Below are positions 11,862 through 20,895 of a stretch of 58,494 nucleotides of DNA, piece by piece. Every line of letters starts with the position of its first letter. Position 1 is the first letter of the stretch. The notes below the pieces were generated by a model. That model had not been told where the DNA came from. It did no database searches and saw only the letters and a program-made list of their open reading frames with translations. The translations under genes were made by a program, and so were the position numbers. Source of the stretch: Bradyrhizobium genomosp. I (2014) (GTDB taxonomy: Bacteria > Pseudomonadota > Alphaproteobacteria > Rhizobiales > Xanthobacteraceae); contig NZ_AJQE01000263.1 of assembly GCF_000261685.1 (NCBI RefSeq), positions 1 through 58,494 on the forward strand, written 5' to 3'.

Positions 11862-13667
11862 TCAGCGTCCTGCGGCGTAGCCCTGCATGCCGCGCGGATT
11901 GGCGGCGGCGCGGCGGCGTACGCCGATGCGCGAGGCTGCGGTGAGGCGACCTTCCGACCAGTCGGGGCCGACCTCGACGATATGGCCACGCTCGCGCAGG
12001 TTTTCGATCGTCGCCTTCGGCACGCGGTTCTCGACCACGAGCACGCCGGGGCGCGCGGTGCGCGGCCAGAACGAGATCGGGAAATGCTCGGAGTGCCAGG
12101 CCGGCGCGTCGATCGCTTCCTGGAGATTGAGATTGCAGTGAACGTGGCGCAGGAAAAACTGCGTGATCCACTGGTCCTGCTGGTCGCCGCCGGGCGAGCC
12201 CCAGGCGAGATACGGCTCGCCATCGCGCAATGCCATGGTCGGCGACAGCGTCGTGCGCGGCCGCTTTCCCGGCGCGAGCGCGGCGGGATGGCCTTCCTCC
12301 AGCCAGAACATCTGGGCGCGGCTGCCCAGACAAAAGCCGAGCTCCGGAATGATCGGCGAGGATTGCAGCCAGCCGCCCGACGGCGTCGAGGACACCATGT
12401 TGCCGGCTTTGTCGATGATGTCGAAATGCACGGTGTCGCCGCGCACCTCGCCGAAGCGCCCGACCGTCGGTTCGCCGGCACCGAGTGCGCCGACAGCCTC
12501 GCGCTGGCCCTCGGCGCGGCGCAGCTTGACCTCGCCGCCAAAACCCTCGACCGAGCCGGGCACGAAGTCGAGCGAGGCCTTGTCGGTGACGAGCTTGCGG
12601 CGCTCGTCGTTGTAGGCATCCGACAGCAGCGTTGCGATCGGGATCTCGGTGAACTTGGGGTCGCCGTAGAATTTCTCGCGGTCGGCGAAGGCAAGCTTGG
12701 CGGATTCGATCTGGAGATGGATGAACTCCGGTCCGGTCGGATCGAGCCCGTCGAGCGCAAAGCCCTTGAGCAGCGCAAGCTGCTGCAGTGTCACCGGGCC
12801 CTGGCTCCAGACACCGGCCTTGCAGACGGTGTAGCGGCCGTAATCGTAGGTGAGCGGCGCCTCGACCGTCGGCTGCCAGCGCGCCATGTCGTCGGCAGAG
12901 AGGACGCCGCGGTGCGGGGAGCCGCTGACATCCATTACGTCCTGAGTGCGACAAAATTTGTCGATCGCCTCAGCGACAAAACCCCGCGACCAGGCCTTTC
13001 GCGCGCGCTCGATCTCGGCGTCGCGGCCACCGCCGCCGCTCTCGGCTTCGCTGAGAATGCGGGTGTAGGTCGCGGCCAGCGTCTTGTTGGTGAAGAGTGT
13101 GCCCGGCTTCGGTACCTCACCGTTCGGAAGATACACCGCGGCCGAGGTCGGCCAGTGCTGACGGAACAGCTGCTCGACGGTCTGGATCGTGGCGCAGGCG
13201 CGCTCGACCAGAGGATAGCCGTCGCGGGCGTAGGAGATCGCCGGCTCCAGCACGTCGCGCACGCGCATCGTGCCGTAGTCGCGCAAGAGCATCATCCAGG
13301 ATTCGAAGGTGCCGGGGACGCAGGCGGCGAGCAGGCCGGTGCCCGGCACCATGTCGAGGCCTTCGCTTCTGTAATGCGCGATGGTGGCGCGCGCGGGCGC
13401 GGGGCCCTGACCGCAGATCACCTCGGTGCGGCCGCGCTTCACGTCATGGACGATGATGGGCACGTCGCCGCCGGGACCGTTCAGATGCGGCTCGACCACC
13501 TGGAGCGTGAAGGCGGTGGCAACGCCGGCATCGAAGGCATTGCCGCCCTTTTCCAGGATAGCCATGCCGACGGCGGTCGCAATCCAGTGCGTGGTGGCGA
13601 CGACTCCGAAGGTGCCTTCGATCTCGGGCCTCGTCGTGAATGGATCGGGATTGATCTTGCTGGTCAT
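11862..13667 (-). CDS. gamma-glutamyltransferase family protein
   Basis: A 601-residue N-terminal-nucleophile enzyme of the family that cleaves gamma-glutamyl amides such as glutathione, or related acyl amides. It is made as a precursor that cleaves itself before the nucleophile, seen here as Thr412 in RGDTVHFDIID. Position +1 after the Thr is Val where classical enzymes have Thr (TTH). N-terminal landmarks are ATAVGMAILEKGGNAFDAG and NGPGGDVP; the oxyanion and substrate loops are seen in STPSGGW and WGSPGGDQQDQ. No signal peptide is visible, unlike periplasmic GGTs, suggesting cytoplasmic action on imported substrate. The gene sits between two peptide transporters. Cephalosporin-acylase-like activity is an alternative. 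Confidence 0.85.
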   Translation of the reverse strand: MTSKINPDPFTTRPEIEGTFGVVATTHWIATAVGMAILEKGGNAFDAGVATAFTLQVVEPHLNGPGGDVPIIVHDVKRGRTEVICGQGPAPARATIAHYRSEGLDMVPGTGLLAACVPGTFESWMMLLRDYGTMRVRDVLEPAISYARDGYPLVERACATIQTVEQLFRQHWPTSAAVYLPNGEVPKPGTLFTNKTLAATYTRILSEAESGGGGRDAEIERARKAWSRGFVAEAIDKFCRTQDVMDVSGSPHRGVLSADDMARWQPTVEAPLTYDYGRYTVCKAGVWSQGPVTLQQLALLKGFALDGLDPTGPEFIHLQIESAKLAFADREKFYGDPKFTEIPIATLLSDAYNDERRKLVTDKASLDFVPGSVEGFGGEVKLRRAEGQREAVGALGAGEPTVGRFGEVRGDTVHFDIIDKAGNMVSSTPSGGWLQSSPIIPELGFCLGSRAQMFWLEEGHPAALAPGKRPRTTLSPTMALRDGEPYLAWGSPGGDQQDQWITQFFLRHVHCNLNLQEAIDAPAWHSEHFPISFWPRTARPGVLVVENRVPKATIENLRERGHIVEVGPDWSEGRLTAASRIGVRRRAAANPRGMQGYAAGR

Positions 13668-13748
13668 CGGCTACCCCATTTGCGGTGCGCGCAATTGATC
13701 ACAGGGCCACGCCGCCGCCAAATGCGCAGGCCGCATGGCACGCGCGCG

Positions 13749-14738
13749 TCACGCCGGGACCGGCGCGGTGTTGACGGCGTGGCAGGCGACGCCGTCGATC
13801 AGTTCCGGGGTCTCCTTGCGGCAGAGATCGAACGCCAGCGGACAGCGCGGATTGAAGGCGCAGCCGGAGGGCGGATTGATCGGGTTCGGGATCTCGCCCT
13901 TGACCGGAATGCGCTGGCGGCCGCTCATCGCGAGATCCGGCACGGCGCCGAGCAGCATCTTGGTGTAGGGCATGCGCGGACGGGCGAACAGCTCGCGTCC
14001 GTCCGCGATCTCGACGATGCGGCCGAGATACATCACGCCGACGCGGCTCGCCATGTGACGGACCACGGCGAGGTTGTGGCTGATGAACATGTAGGTCAGG
14101 CCGAACTTGTCCTGGAGGTCGCGCATCAGGTTCAGGATCTGCGCCTGCACGGAGACGTCGAGCGCCGAGGTCGGCTCGTCGCAGACGATGAACTCGGCAT
14201 CGGAGGCGAGCGCCCGTGCAATCGCGATCCGCTGGCGCTGGCCGCCGGAGAATTCGTGCGGGAATTTCAGCCGGTCGTCCGGATGCAGGCCGACGAGGCC
14301 GAGCAGCTCGCCGACGCGGGCCTGGATATCGCGCTCGCCCTGGATCAGGTCGAAGGCGCGGATCGGCTCGGAGATGATGGCGTCGACGCGGAACCGCGGG
14401 TTCAGGCTCGCATAGGGATCCTGGAAGATCATCTGGATGCGGCGACGCAGCTTGCGCCGCGCCGGCGCCTGCCGCGGATCGGCCATCGAGACGCCGTCGA
14501 TCAGGACATCGCCGGAACTGGGCGGCAGGAGGCCGACGACCATCCGCGCCACCGTGGTCTTGCCGGAGCCGGACTCGCCGACCAGAGCAAACGTCTCGCC
14601 CTTGCGGATATCGAAGGTGACGTGATCGACCGCCTTGAGATATTCGAGCTGCCCGCCTTCGAGGACGCGGTTGAGCCAGGGTTTTGAGACGTCGAAGACG
14701 CGGCGCAGGTTTGTGGCCTGGACGAAAGGCGCGCTCAT
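13749..14738 (-). CDS. peptide ABC transporter ATPase, DppF/OppF type (first transporter)
   Basis: A 329-residue ATP-binding subunit: Walker A GESGSGKTT, Q-loop FQDPYASLNPRF, signature FSGGQRQRIAIARAL, Walker B FIVCDEPTSALD, switch His in ISHNLAVV, and C-terminal cysteine motif PPSGCAFNPRCPLAFDLC. It begins inside the 3' end of the DppD-type gene (4-bp overlap). An insert between strand 1 and Walker A (SKPWLNRVLEGGQLEYLKAVDHV) is typical of OppF-like proteins. An 81-bp gap follows before the gamma-glutamyltransferase gene. Confidence 0.92.
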   Translation of the reverse strand: MSAPFVQATNLRRVFDVSKPWLNRVLEGGQLEYLKAVDHVTFDIRKGETFALVGESGSGKTTVARMVVGLLPPSSGDVLIDGVSMADPRQAPARRKLRRRIQMIFQDPYASLNPRFRVDAIISEPIRAFDLIQGERDIQARVGELLGLVGLHPDDRLKFPHEFSGGQRQRIAIARALASDAEFIVCDEPTSALDVSVQAQILNLMRDLQDKFGLTYMFISHNLAVVRHMASRVGVMYLGRIVEIADGRELFARPRMPYTKMLLGAVPDLAMSGRQRIPVKGEIPNPINPPSGCAFNPRCPLAFDLCRKETPELIDGVACHAVNTAPVPA

Positions 14739-15721
14739 GCGGCGCTCTCCGCCGGTACGGTGTCATAGAGATGGCACGCGACCGATTGCGCGCCGCGCGG
14801 CTGCGGCTCCGGCCGCTCCACGCGGCATCGGTCGAAGGCGAAGGCGCAACGCGGGTTGAAAGAGCAGCCGCGCGGGATCGCCGACAGCCGGGGCATAGAT
14901 CCGGGGATCTGCACGAGGCGCTTGTCCTCGCCCGCAAGCGTCGGGATCGCGCCCATCAGGCCCTTGGCGTAGGGATGCAGCGGGTTCCTCACGACATCCT
15001 GCACCGGGCCGATCTCCGCGATGCGGCCGGCATACATCACCGCGACGCGGTCCGAGGTCTCCGCGATCACGCCCATGTCGTGCGTCACCAGCATCACGGC
15101 CGTGCCATGGTCGCGGCCGAGCCGCTTGATCAGCGAGATGATCTGCGCCTGCACGGAAACGTCGAGCGCGGTGGTCGGCTCGTCCGCGATGATCACCTCC
15201 GGCTCGGCGCAGATCGCAAGCGCAATCACCACGCGCTGGCGCATGCCGCCGGAGAACTCGTGGGGATAGCCGTCGATGCGCTTTTCGGGCGCGGGAATGC
15301 CGACCTCGGCGAGCAGGTCGATGGCGCGGCGGCGCGCCGCCTGCTCCGACAGATTGAGGTGCGTCCGGATCGTCTCCACGATCTGGTCGCCGACCTTGTA
15401 CAGCGGATTGAGCGAGGTGAGCGGATCCTGGAAGATCATCCCGATGCGCTTGCCCCTGATACGGCGCATCTGCTCCGGCGGCAGATTGTCGATGCGCAGG
15501 CCCGCGAGACGAATCTCGCCGCCGGCAATGCGGCCGGGCGGATCGATCAGGCCGATCACCGAGAGGCCGGTGACGGACTTGCCGGCCCCGGATTCGCCGA
15601 CGACGCCGAGCACCTCGCCCTTGGCGATGTCGAAGGAGACGTCGTCGATGGCGCGCAGCGTTCCGCGGCGGGAGGCGAACTCCACCTGGAGATTGCGCAC
15701 GGAGAGCACGGGTTCGGTCAT
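14735..15721 (-). CDS. peptide ABC transporter ATPase, DppD/OppD type (first transporter)
   Basis: A 328-residue ATP-binding subunit with Walker A GESGAGKSV, Q-loop FQDPLTSLNPLY, signature FSGGMRQRVVIALAI, Walker B VIIADEPTTALD and switch His in VTHDMGVI. The C-terminal domain has RGCSFNPRCAFAFDRC. It overlaps the next ATPase gene by 4 bp and follows the DppC-type permease after 28 bp. Compared with the DppD-type copy at 10155-11144, the domain plan is the same but the sequences differ clearly, so the two transporters are not a recent duplication. Confidence 0.92.
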   Translation of the reverse strand: MTEPVLSVRNLQVEFASRRGTLRAIDDVSFDIAKGEVLGVVGESGAGKSVTGLSVIGLIDPPGRIAGGEIRLAGLRIDNLPPEQMRRIRGKRIGMIFQDPLTSLNPLYKVGDQIVETIRTHLNLSEQAARRRAIDLLAEVGIPAPEKRIDGYPHEFSGGMRQRVVIALAICAEPEVIIADEPTTALDVSVQAQIISLIKRLGRDHGTAVMLVTHDMGVIAETSDRVAVMYAGRIAEIGPVQDVVRNPLHPYAKGLMGAIPTLAGEDKRLVQIPGSMPRLSAIPRGCSFNPRCAFAFDRCRVERPEPQPRGAQSVACHLYDTVPAESAA

Positions 15722-15749
15722 GGGCGAGGCGCTCTTATCGAAGTTTTGC

Positions 15750-16721
15750 TCATCGAAGCTTCGGGTTGAGCGCGTCGCGCAGCCAGTCGCCGAGCAGGTT
15801 GATCGAGAGGATCAGGGCGGCGAGCGCAAGCCCGGGGAAGGCGACGATCCACCATTCGCCGGCGAACAGATAATTGTTGCCGATGCGGATCAGCGTGCCG
15901 AGCGACGGCATGGTGTCGGGCAGGCCGACGCCGAGGAAGGAGAGCGTCGCCTCGGTGATGATGGCGAGGGCGAGGTTGATCGTGGCGATGACCAGGATCG
16001 GCCCCATCGTGTTCGGCAGCACATGCCGTAGCATGATCTTCGGCGCCGGCAGGCCGATCAGTTGCGCGGCGGCGACGTAGTCCTTGTTCTTCTCGACCAT
16101 CACGGAGCCGCGCACGGTCCGCGCATACCCCACCCAGAAGCTCAGGCCGATCGAGATCACCAGCACGACGAGCATGCTGGTGGCGTCGAGCCGGTTGCCG
16201 AGGATCGATTTCGCGATGCCGTTGACCAGCAGCGCGATCAGGATGGCGGGGAAGGTGAGCTGCACGTCGGCGATCCGCATGATCACGCCATCGACGGCGC
16301 CGCCGAAATAGCCGGCGATCAGGCCGAGCCCGATACCGAGCGCGCCGGCGAAGATCACGCCGGCCACGCCGACGGCGAGCGAGATGCGCATGCCGTAGAG
16401 AATGGCGGAGAACACGTCGCGGCCCTGCTCGTCGGTGCCGAGCAGGAACGGGCTCTGGCCGTCCGCGGTCCACAGCGGCGAGATCCGCGAATTCATCAAT
16501 TGCAGCTGTGCGGGATCGAAGGGGTTCTGCACCGCGAGCGCGGATGCAAAGATTGCGAGCAGGAAGAACAGGACCGTGATGGCCGCCGCCACCATGGTGA
16601 GCTTGGAACGCCGGAACGAATAGAACAGGTCGCTGTCGAGCGCGCGGCTGAACCAGCTCTGGGCGGCACGCGTCGGCTGCGCGCCCTGCTTGTCGGAATT
16701 GGAGACGACTGCGTCGGACAT
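15750..16721 (-). CDS. peptide ABC transporter permease, DppC/OppC type (first transporter)
   Basis: A 323-residue permease. A long N-terminal cytoplasmic part precedes helix 1 (MVAAAITVLFFLLAIFASAL). Landmarks are LLGTDEQGRDVFSAILYGMR, an EAA loop with AAAQLIGLPAPKIMLRHVLPN, and the C-terminus NLLGDWLRDALNPKLR. The extra segment between helix 1 and the GTDEQGRD motif (NSRISPLWTADGQSPF) is common in OppC proteins of this subgroup. It lies 10 bp after the DppB-type gene and should form a heterodimeric channel with it. Confidence 0.92.
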   Translation of the reverse strand: MSDAVVSNSDKQGAQPTRAAQSWFSRALDSDLFYSFRRSKLTMVAAAITVLFFLLAIFASALAVQNPFDPAQLQLMNSRISPLWTADGQSPFLLGTDEQGRDVFSAILYGMRISLAVGVAGVIFAGALGIGLGLIAGYFGGAVDGVIMRIADVQLTFPAILIALLVNGIAKSILGNRLDATSMLVVLVISIGLSFWVGYARTVRGSVMVEKNKDYVAAAQLIGLPAPKIMLRHVLPNTMGPILVIATINLALAIITEATLSFLGVGLPDTMPSLGTLIRIGNNYLFAGEWWIVAFPGLALAALILSINLLGDWLRDALNPKLR

Positions 16722-16731
16722 GCAGGCGGCC

Positions 16732-17712
16732 TTATGCGGCGCGGCCGACCGTCGCGCGCAGGCGCGGATCGACCACGGTGTAGAGGATGTCGACCACCAG
16801 GTTGATGGTGACGAAGATCAGCGAGACCATCAGCAGGTAGGCGGCCATGATCGGGATATCGACATTTTGCACGGCCTGCACGAACAGAAGTCCCATGCCC
16901 GGCCACTGGAACACGGTTTCGGTGATGATCGAAAATGCAATAACCGAGCCAAACTGAAGCCCGGCCACCGTGATCACCGGAATCAGCGTGTTCTTCAGCG
17001 CGTGGCCGAAATGGATGGCACGGGTGGTCAGCCCCCTCGCGCGGGCGAAGCGGATATAGTCGGTCCGCAGCACTTCCAGCATCTCCGCGCGTACCAGCCG
17101 CATGATCAGGGTCATCTGGAACAGGCCGAGCGTGATCGAGGGCATGATCAGCGCCTTCAGTCCGGACAGCGTCAGCAGGCCCGTCGTCCACCAGCCGAGC
17201 TTGACCACCTCACCGCGGCCGAACGAGGGCAGCCAGCCCAATGTCACCGCGAACAGATAGATCAGGAGAATGCCGATCAGGAAAGTCGGCAGTGAGATGC
17301 CTACAAGCGAAACCGCCTGGAATAGTTTGGCGAGCACGGTGTCGCGCTTGAGGGCCGAATAGACGCCCATCAGGATGCCGAACACCATTGCGAACACGGT
17401 GGCGCAGATCGCGAGCTCCAGTGTGGCAGGCATGCGTTCTATCAACAGATCGGTGACCGGTAGGCGGAACTGGTACGATATGCCGAACTTGAACTGCGCC
17501 GCATTTGCAGCGTAGTGGCTGAACTGCAGGATCACGGGATCGTCAAGCCCGAGCGATCTGCGGATCGCTTCGCGTTCAGCGATGGTGGTGTCCTGCCCAA
17601 CCATCTGGTTCACGGGATCGCCGGCGAAGCGGAACATCGAAAAGGCGATGATACCGACCGCAAACATAACGGCGATCGCCTGGACGATCCGGCGAAGAGT
17701 GAAAGCGAGCAT
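16732..17712 (-). CDS. peptide ABC transporter permease, DppB/OppB type (first transporter)
   Basis: A 326-residue permease starting MLAFTLRRIVQAIAVMFAVG. The family landmark near residue 30 is FAGDPVNQMVG in place of the more usual PGDP motif, and the EAA loop reads RFARARGLTTRAIHFGHALKN. About six hydrophobic segments are seen. It follows the binding-protein gene 17815-19416 across a 102-bp gap that contains a strong hairpin, which could reduce permease expression relative to the binding protein. Confidence 0.92.
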   Translation of the reverse strand: MLAFTLRRIVQAIAVMFAVGIIAFSMFRFAGDPVNQMVGQDTTIAEREAIRRSLGLDDPVILQFSHYAANAAQFKFGISYQFRLPVTDLLIERMPATLELAICATVFAMVFGILMGVYSALKRDTVLAKLFQAVSLVGISLPTFLIGILLIYLFAVTLGWLPSFGRGEVVKLGWWTTGLLTLSGLKALIMPSITLGLFQMTLIMRLVRAEMLEVLRTDYIRFARARGLTTRAIHFGHALKNTLIPVITVAGLQFGSVIAFSIITETVFQWPGMGLLFVQAVQNVDIPIMAAYLLMVSLIFVTINLVVDILYTVVDPRLRATVGRAA

Positions 17713-17765
17713 ATTTTCCCTTCACGTCTCTTCAGAGGCGCCGTTCGAAGGCGTAGCGCGAAACA

Positions 17766-17800
17766 GGAAGTCCCGGAAGCTCGAGACTTCCGGGACTTCC
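17766..17800. promoter_or_regulatory. perfect 14-bp hairpin between binding protein and permease genes
   Basis: Perfect inverted repeat 17766-17779 with 17787-17800 and a 7-nt loop CTCGAGA. There is no T tract, so partial termination or RNA stabilisation is more likely than full termination. The core (CCCGGAA...TTCCGGG around CTCGAGA) closely resembles the middle hairpin of the repeat at 23481-23560, so it may be a partial copy of that repeat. Confidence 0.75.
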
Positions 17801-17814
17801 GCAACTCTTAGCGC

Positions 17815-19416
17815 TTACTCGCCCTGCTTGGTGGCCCAGTAGAGCAGCACCTGATTGTCGGCACGCTGGGTCAGCTTCACCTTTTTCGACACGCCCCAAG
17901 CGAGCGACTGCTGATGCAGGGGGATGTAGGCGTAGTCCTTGATTGATATGTCAAACGCCTGCTTGATCAGGAGATCGCGCTTGGCCGTGTCGGCCTCAAC
18001 CAGGATCTTGTCCGTGAGCGCGTCCAAATCCTTGTTGCAGTAGCCGCCAAGATTGGCCTGACCACGGTTGGGATCCTTGGGGTCTTCCCGGCAGCCCAGA
18101 ATGTCGTGCAGCACGTTGTGGGAATCCATCGTGCCGGGGGTCCAGCCAAGCAGGTAGAAGGAGGTCTTGAAGCCGCCGGCCTTCAGAACCTTTGCGAAAT
18201 ACTGTGCCTTCGGCTGCGCCAGCAAATTCACCTTGACGCCGACGCGGGCGAGCATGCCGACTACCGCCTGGCAGATCGCCGCGTCGTTGACGTAGCGATC
18301 GTTTGGACAGTCCATCGTCACCTCGAAGCCGTCAGGATAGCCTGCGTCTGCGAGCAGCTTCTTGGCGGCATTAGGATCGAACTTCGGGCGCGTGAAGTCT
18401 TTCGACAGCGGGTACAGTTCGGGCGCAACCATCAGCGCGGAAGGGGTCGAGAGGCCGCGCATGACGCGGTTCTTGATCAAGTCGATGTCGATCGCCTTGT
18501 AGAAGGCTTCGCGTACGCGGACGTCCTTGAAGGGATTCTTGCCTTTGACGCTCGAGTAGAGCAGTTCGTCGCGCGACTGGTCCATGCCGAGGAAGATCGT
18601 CCGGAGTTCGGGCCCGGTCAGGACGGCCGCGTTGGGGCTGCTATTGACGCGCTGGATGTCCTGGAGCGGGACTGGCTCGATCACGTCAACTTCACCCGAC
18701 AAAAGCGCCGCGACGCGCGTTGCATCGGAGGCGATCGGCGTGAACACGATCTCTTTGAGGTTGTGTTCAGGCTTATTCCACCAATTCGGGTTCGCCTTGA
18801 ATACGGTCTTTACGCCCGGCTGGTGGCTTTCGATCATGAAGGGGCCGGTGCCGTTGGCGTGCAGCGAGGCGTAGCTCGGGGTGGTGGCAGCAACTGGCGT
18901 CGGTGCCACTGCATTGTTTGCCTCGGCCCATTTCTTGTCCATGATGTACCAGGTATCCCATTGGGAAATCAGAATGGGATTGGGCGAACTGAGGATGAAG
19001 TCGACGGTGTAGTCGTCAATCTTCACGACCTTGGCATCGGCGGGGATGCGGGTCAGCAGGTCGGAGCCCTTAGCTAGTACACGTTGGGCGGAGAAGACTA
19101 CATCGTCTGCGGTAAAGGGGTCGCCATTGTGAAACTTGACGTTCTTGCGCAGATGGAAGCGCCAGCGCGTCGGCTCAGGCGTTTCCCAGCTTTCGGCGAG
19201 CGCCGGGATGATCTTCAGGTCCTTGCCCCGTTCGACCAACCCTTCATAGACGTGACCGAGATGCGCGTGCGTCGTGGTCTCGTTCAGCGTATAGGGATCG
19301 AGCGACTTCAGCTCGCCCTGATTGGCATAGCGCAAGGTCTGGCTCGACGCGGGCGAAGCTGCCAACGCCAGCACACCGGCGAGCGTCGCCGCAAACAGAC
19401 TTCGACATATTGACAT
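17815..19416 (-). CDS. peptide ABC transporter substrate-binding protein
   Basis: A 533-residue periplasmic binding protein of the SBP_5 family and first gene of the transporter block. Signal peptide MSICRSLFAATLAGVLALA with cleavage near ASS-QT. Family landmarks are LRYANQGELKSLDPYTLNE, LAESWETPEPTRWRFHLRK, NVKFHNGDPFTADDVVFSA and a late C-terminal block with DYAYIPLHQQ. GGAGAGGG precedes the ATG by 6 nt. With the gamma-glutamyltransferase downstream, gamma-glutamyl peptides such as glutathione are plausible ligands; this is inferred from context only. Confidence 0.92.
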   Translation of the reverse strand: MSICRSLFAATLAGVLALAASPASSQTLRYANQGELKSLDPYTLNETTTHAHLGHVYEGLVERGKDLKIIPALAESWETPEPTRWRFHLRKNVKFHNGDPFTADDVVFSAQRVLAKGSDLLTRIPADAKVVKIDDYTVDFILSSPNPILISQWDTWYIMDKKWAEANNAVAPTPVAATTPSYASLHANGTGPFMIESHQPGVKTVFKANPNWWNKPEHNLKEIVFTPIASDATRVAALLSGEVDVIEPVPLQDIQRVNSSPNAAVLTGPELRTIFLGMDQSRDELLYSSVKGKNPFKDVRVREAFYKAIDIDLIKNRVMRGLSTPSALMVAPELYPLSKDFTRPKFDPNAAKKLLADAGYPDGFEVTMDCPNDRYVNDAAICQAVVGMLARVGVKVNLLAQPKAQYFAKVLKAGGFKTSFYLLGWTPGTMDSHNVLHDILGCREDPKDPNRGQANLGGYCNKDLDALTDKILVEADTAKRDLLIKQAFDISIKDYAYIPLHQQSLAWGVSKKVKLTQRADNQVLLYWATKQGE

Positions 19417-19789
19417 TCTTCACCCTCTCCACACGGCCATGCCGGTGGTTTTTGATTGTTCGGCCGGCCGATTGATCCATGTTGCCCAGAGTTATCGACC
19501 GGTGCAAGCGCCATTCCAGCAAGGAACGCGCCAAGTTGCGCCGCTGTGCAGCAATGCTGGCCGGCAATTTGGGGGTGAAAGCGTGGTGGGAGATGTTCGA
19601 CTTTTGACCTGTGAATTCCCCGGATCAGGGTGGCAGCGCCTCTGGTGCGGTCATCGCGAAGGGGTTTGATCGACCATACCCCTCGATTGCGCAAGCCGGC
19701 GGCCCCGCCGTCCGCTTCAGGTCGCTTGCGTTGCACCACAACTCGCGGCGATACTGCACCAGGCCGCTCGAATCTCATCTGGAGGGGAC
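19417..19789. other. divergent intergenic region
   Basis: 373 bp between the start of the minus-strand transporter block and the plus-strand lipid run. It must carry promoters in both directions. I saw no convincing -35/-10 pair and no long palindrome. Short frames are present, but none has a ribosome-binding site or recognisable protein. Confidence 0.6.
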
Positions 19790-20047
19790 ATGAAAGTAAA
19801 TATCGAAATCGACTGCACTCCCCTTGAGGCCCGCCAGTTCTTCGGTCTGCCCGACGTGGCGCCGATGCAGACAGCGGTGATGGACAAGCTGCAGCAGCAG
19901 GTGCTCAGCAACATCGAGAAGGTCTCGCCGGAATCGCTGATCCAGAGCTGGTTCACCTTCGATCCCAAGATCGCCGAGCGGTTTCAGGATATGTTCGTCG
20001 CGATGGCCGGCCTCGGCGGCACGCGCAGCGGCGACAAGAAAAAATAG
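19790..20047 (+). CDS. small conserved protein, DUF6489-like
   Basis: An 85-residue soluble protein starting MKVNIEIDCTPLEARQFFG, preceded by GGAGGGG. The sequence has the short beta-strand then EARxFxGLPDV pattern of a small alphaproteobacterial family (I recall the label DUF6489). The middle is helical (MQTAVMDKLQQQVLSNIEK) and the end is a Lys-rich tail (SGDKKK). Its stop overlaps the next gene's GTG start by one base, so it is coupled to the alpha/beta hydrolase. Its function is unknown. Similarity of the amphipathic helix to phasins was considered but is weak. Confidence 0.75.
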   Translation: MKVNIEIDCTPLEARQFFGLPDVAPMQTAVMDKLQQQVLSNIEKVSPESLIQSWFTFDPKIAERFQDMFVAMAGLGGTRSGDKKK

Positions 20048-20847
20048 TGTCGTCCGGGCCGGATGGGGCGCGGGAGTCAGGCCGGCTTCGTCCGCCGGGC
20101 CTCGGACTGCTGCTCGCCGAGGCCCGTGGGCTGTTCGAATTGAATGCGAGCCTGCTGTTGTCGCCGCTCCTGATGCGCGCGCCGAGGGGCGACGGCCATC
20201 CGGTGCTGGCGCTGCCGGGCTTTCTCGCCAGCGATCTATCGATGGCGCCGATGCGGCGCTATCTCAGCGAACTCGGCTATGAGGCACATGCCTGGCGGAT
20301 GGGCCGCAATCTCGGCGGGCTCGGGCGGATGCGGGATTCGTTGCGCACCCGCTTGAGCGAAATCCATACCGCGAGCGGACGCAAGGTCAGCCTGGTCGGA
20401 TGGAGCCTTGGCGGCGTCTATGCCCGCGATCTCGCGCTCTGGGCACCCGACATGGTTCGTTACGTCGTCACGCTCGGCAGCCCTTTTGCCAACGACGTGC
20501 GGGCCACCAATGCCACGCGGCTTTACGAGGCGCTGTCCGGCGAGCGGGTGGAGGATTTTGCCGAAGCGCGCGAGGCGATTGCCGGCGATCTGCCGGTGCC
20601 GGCGACGTCGATCTATTCGCGCGCCGACGGTGTCGTGAACTGGCGGACCTGTCTGCTCCGTCCCTCCAATCGCGCCGAGAACATCGAGGTGCATTTGGCG
20701 AGCCATATCGGGCTCGGGGTGAATCCCGCGGCGCTGTGGGCCGTGGTGGACCGCCTGGCCCAACCGGAGGGGGAATTTTCGCCATTTGACCGGGCCGGAC
20801 CGTTTGCCATTGCATATGCCCCGCCGGAACAGGCAGTATCGGCCTGA
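20047..20847 (+). CDS. alpha/beta hydrolase, paralogue of 33235-34005
   Basis: A 266-residue hydrolase with no signal peptide. The nucleophile elbow is Ser120 in LVGWSLGGVYARD; other landmarks are GHPVLALPGFLASD near 55-70, TLGSPFAND and a late catalytic His in ASHIGLGVNP. The GTG start overlaps the preceding stop by one base. The gene at 33235-34005 shares the whole layout (LALPGF/LVLPGL, GWSLGG, LGSPFA, SRxDGV, PFDR), so the two are paralogues flanking the lipid and PHA region. A lipase or esterase role on acyl lipids is inferred from context; the substrate is unknown. Confidence 0.85.
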   Translation: MSSGPDGARESGRLRPPGLGLLLAEARGLFELNASLLLSPLLMRAPRGDGHPVLALPGFLASDLSMAPMRRYLSELGYEAHAWRMGRNLGGLGRMRDSLRTRLSEIHTASGRKVSLVGWSLGGVYARDLALWAPDMVRYVVTLGSPFANDVRATNATRLYEALSGERVEDFAEAREAIAGDLPVPATSIYSRADGVVNWRTCLLRPSNRAENIEVHLASHIGLGVNPAALWAVVDRLAQPEGEFSPFDRAGPFAIAYAPPEQAVSA

Positions 20848-20895
20848 CGAGAAGCACCACCAAGGCGCCCGTCAAGAATCCTGCGGGAGGGAACC

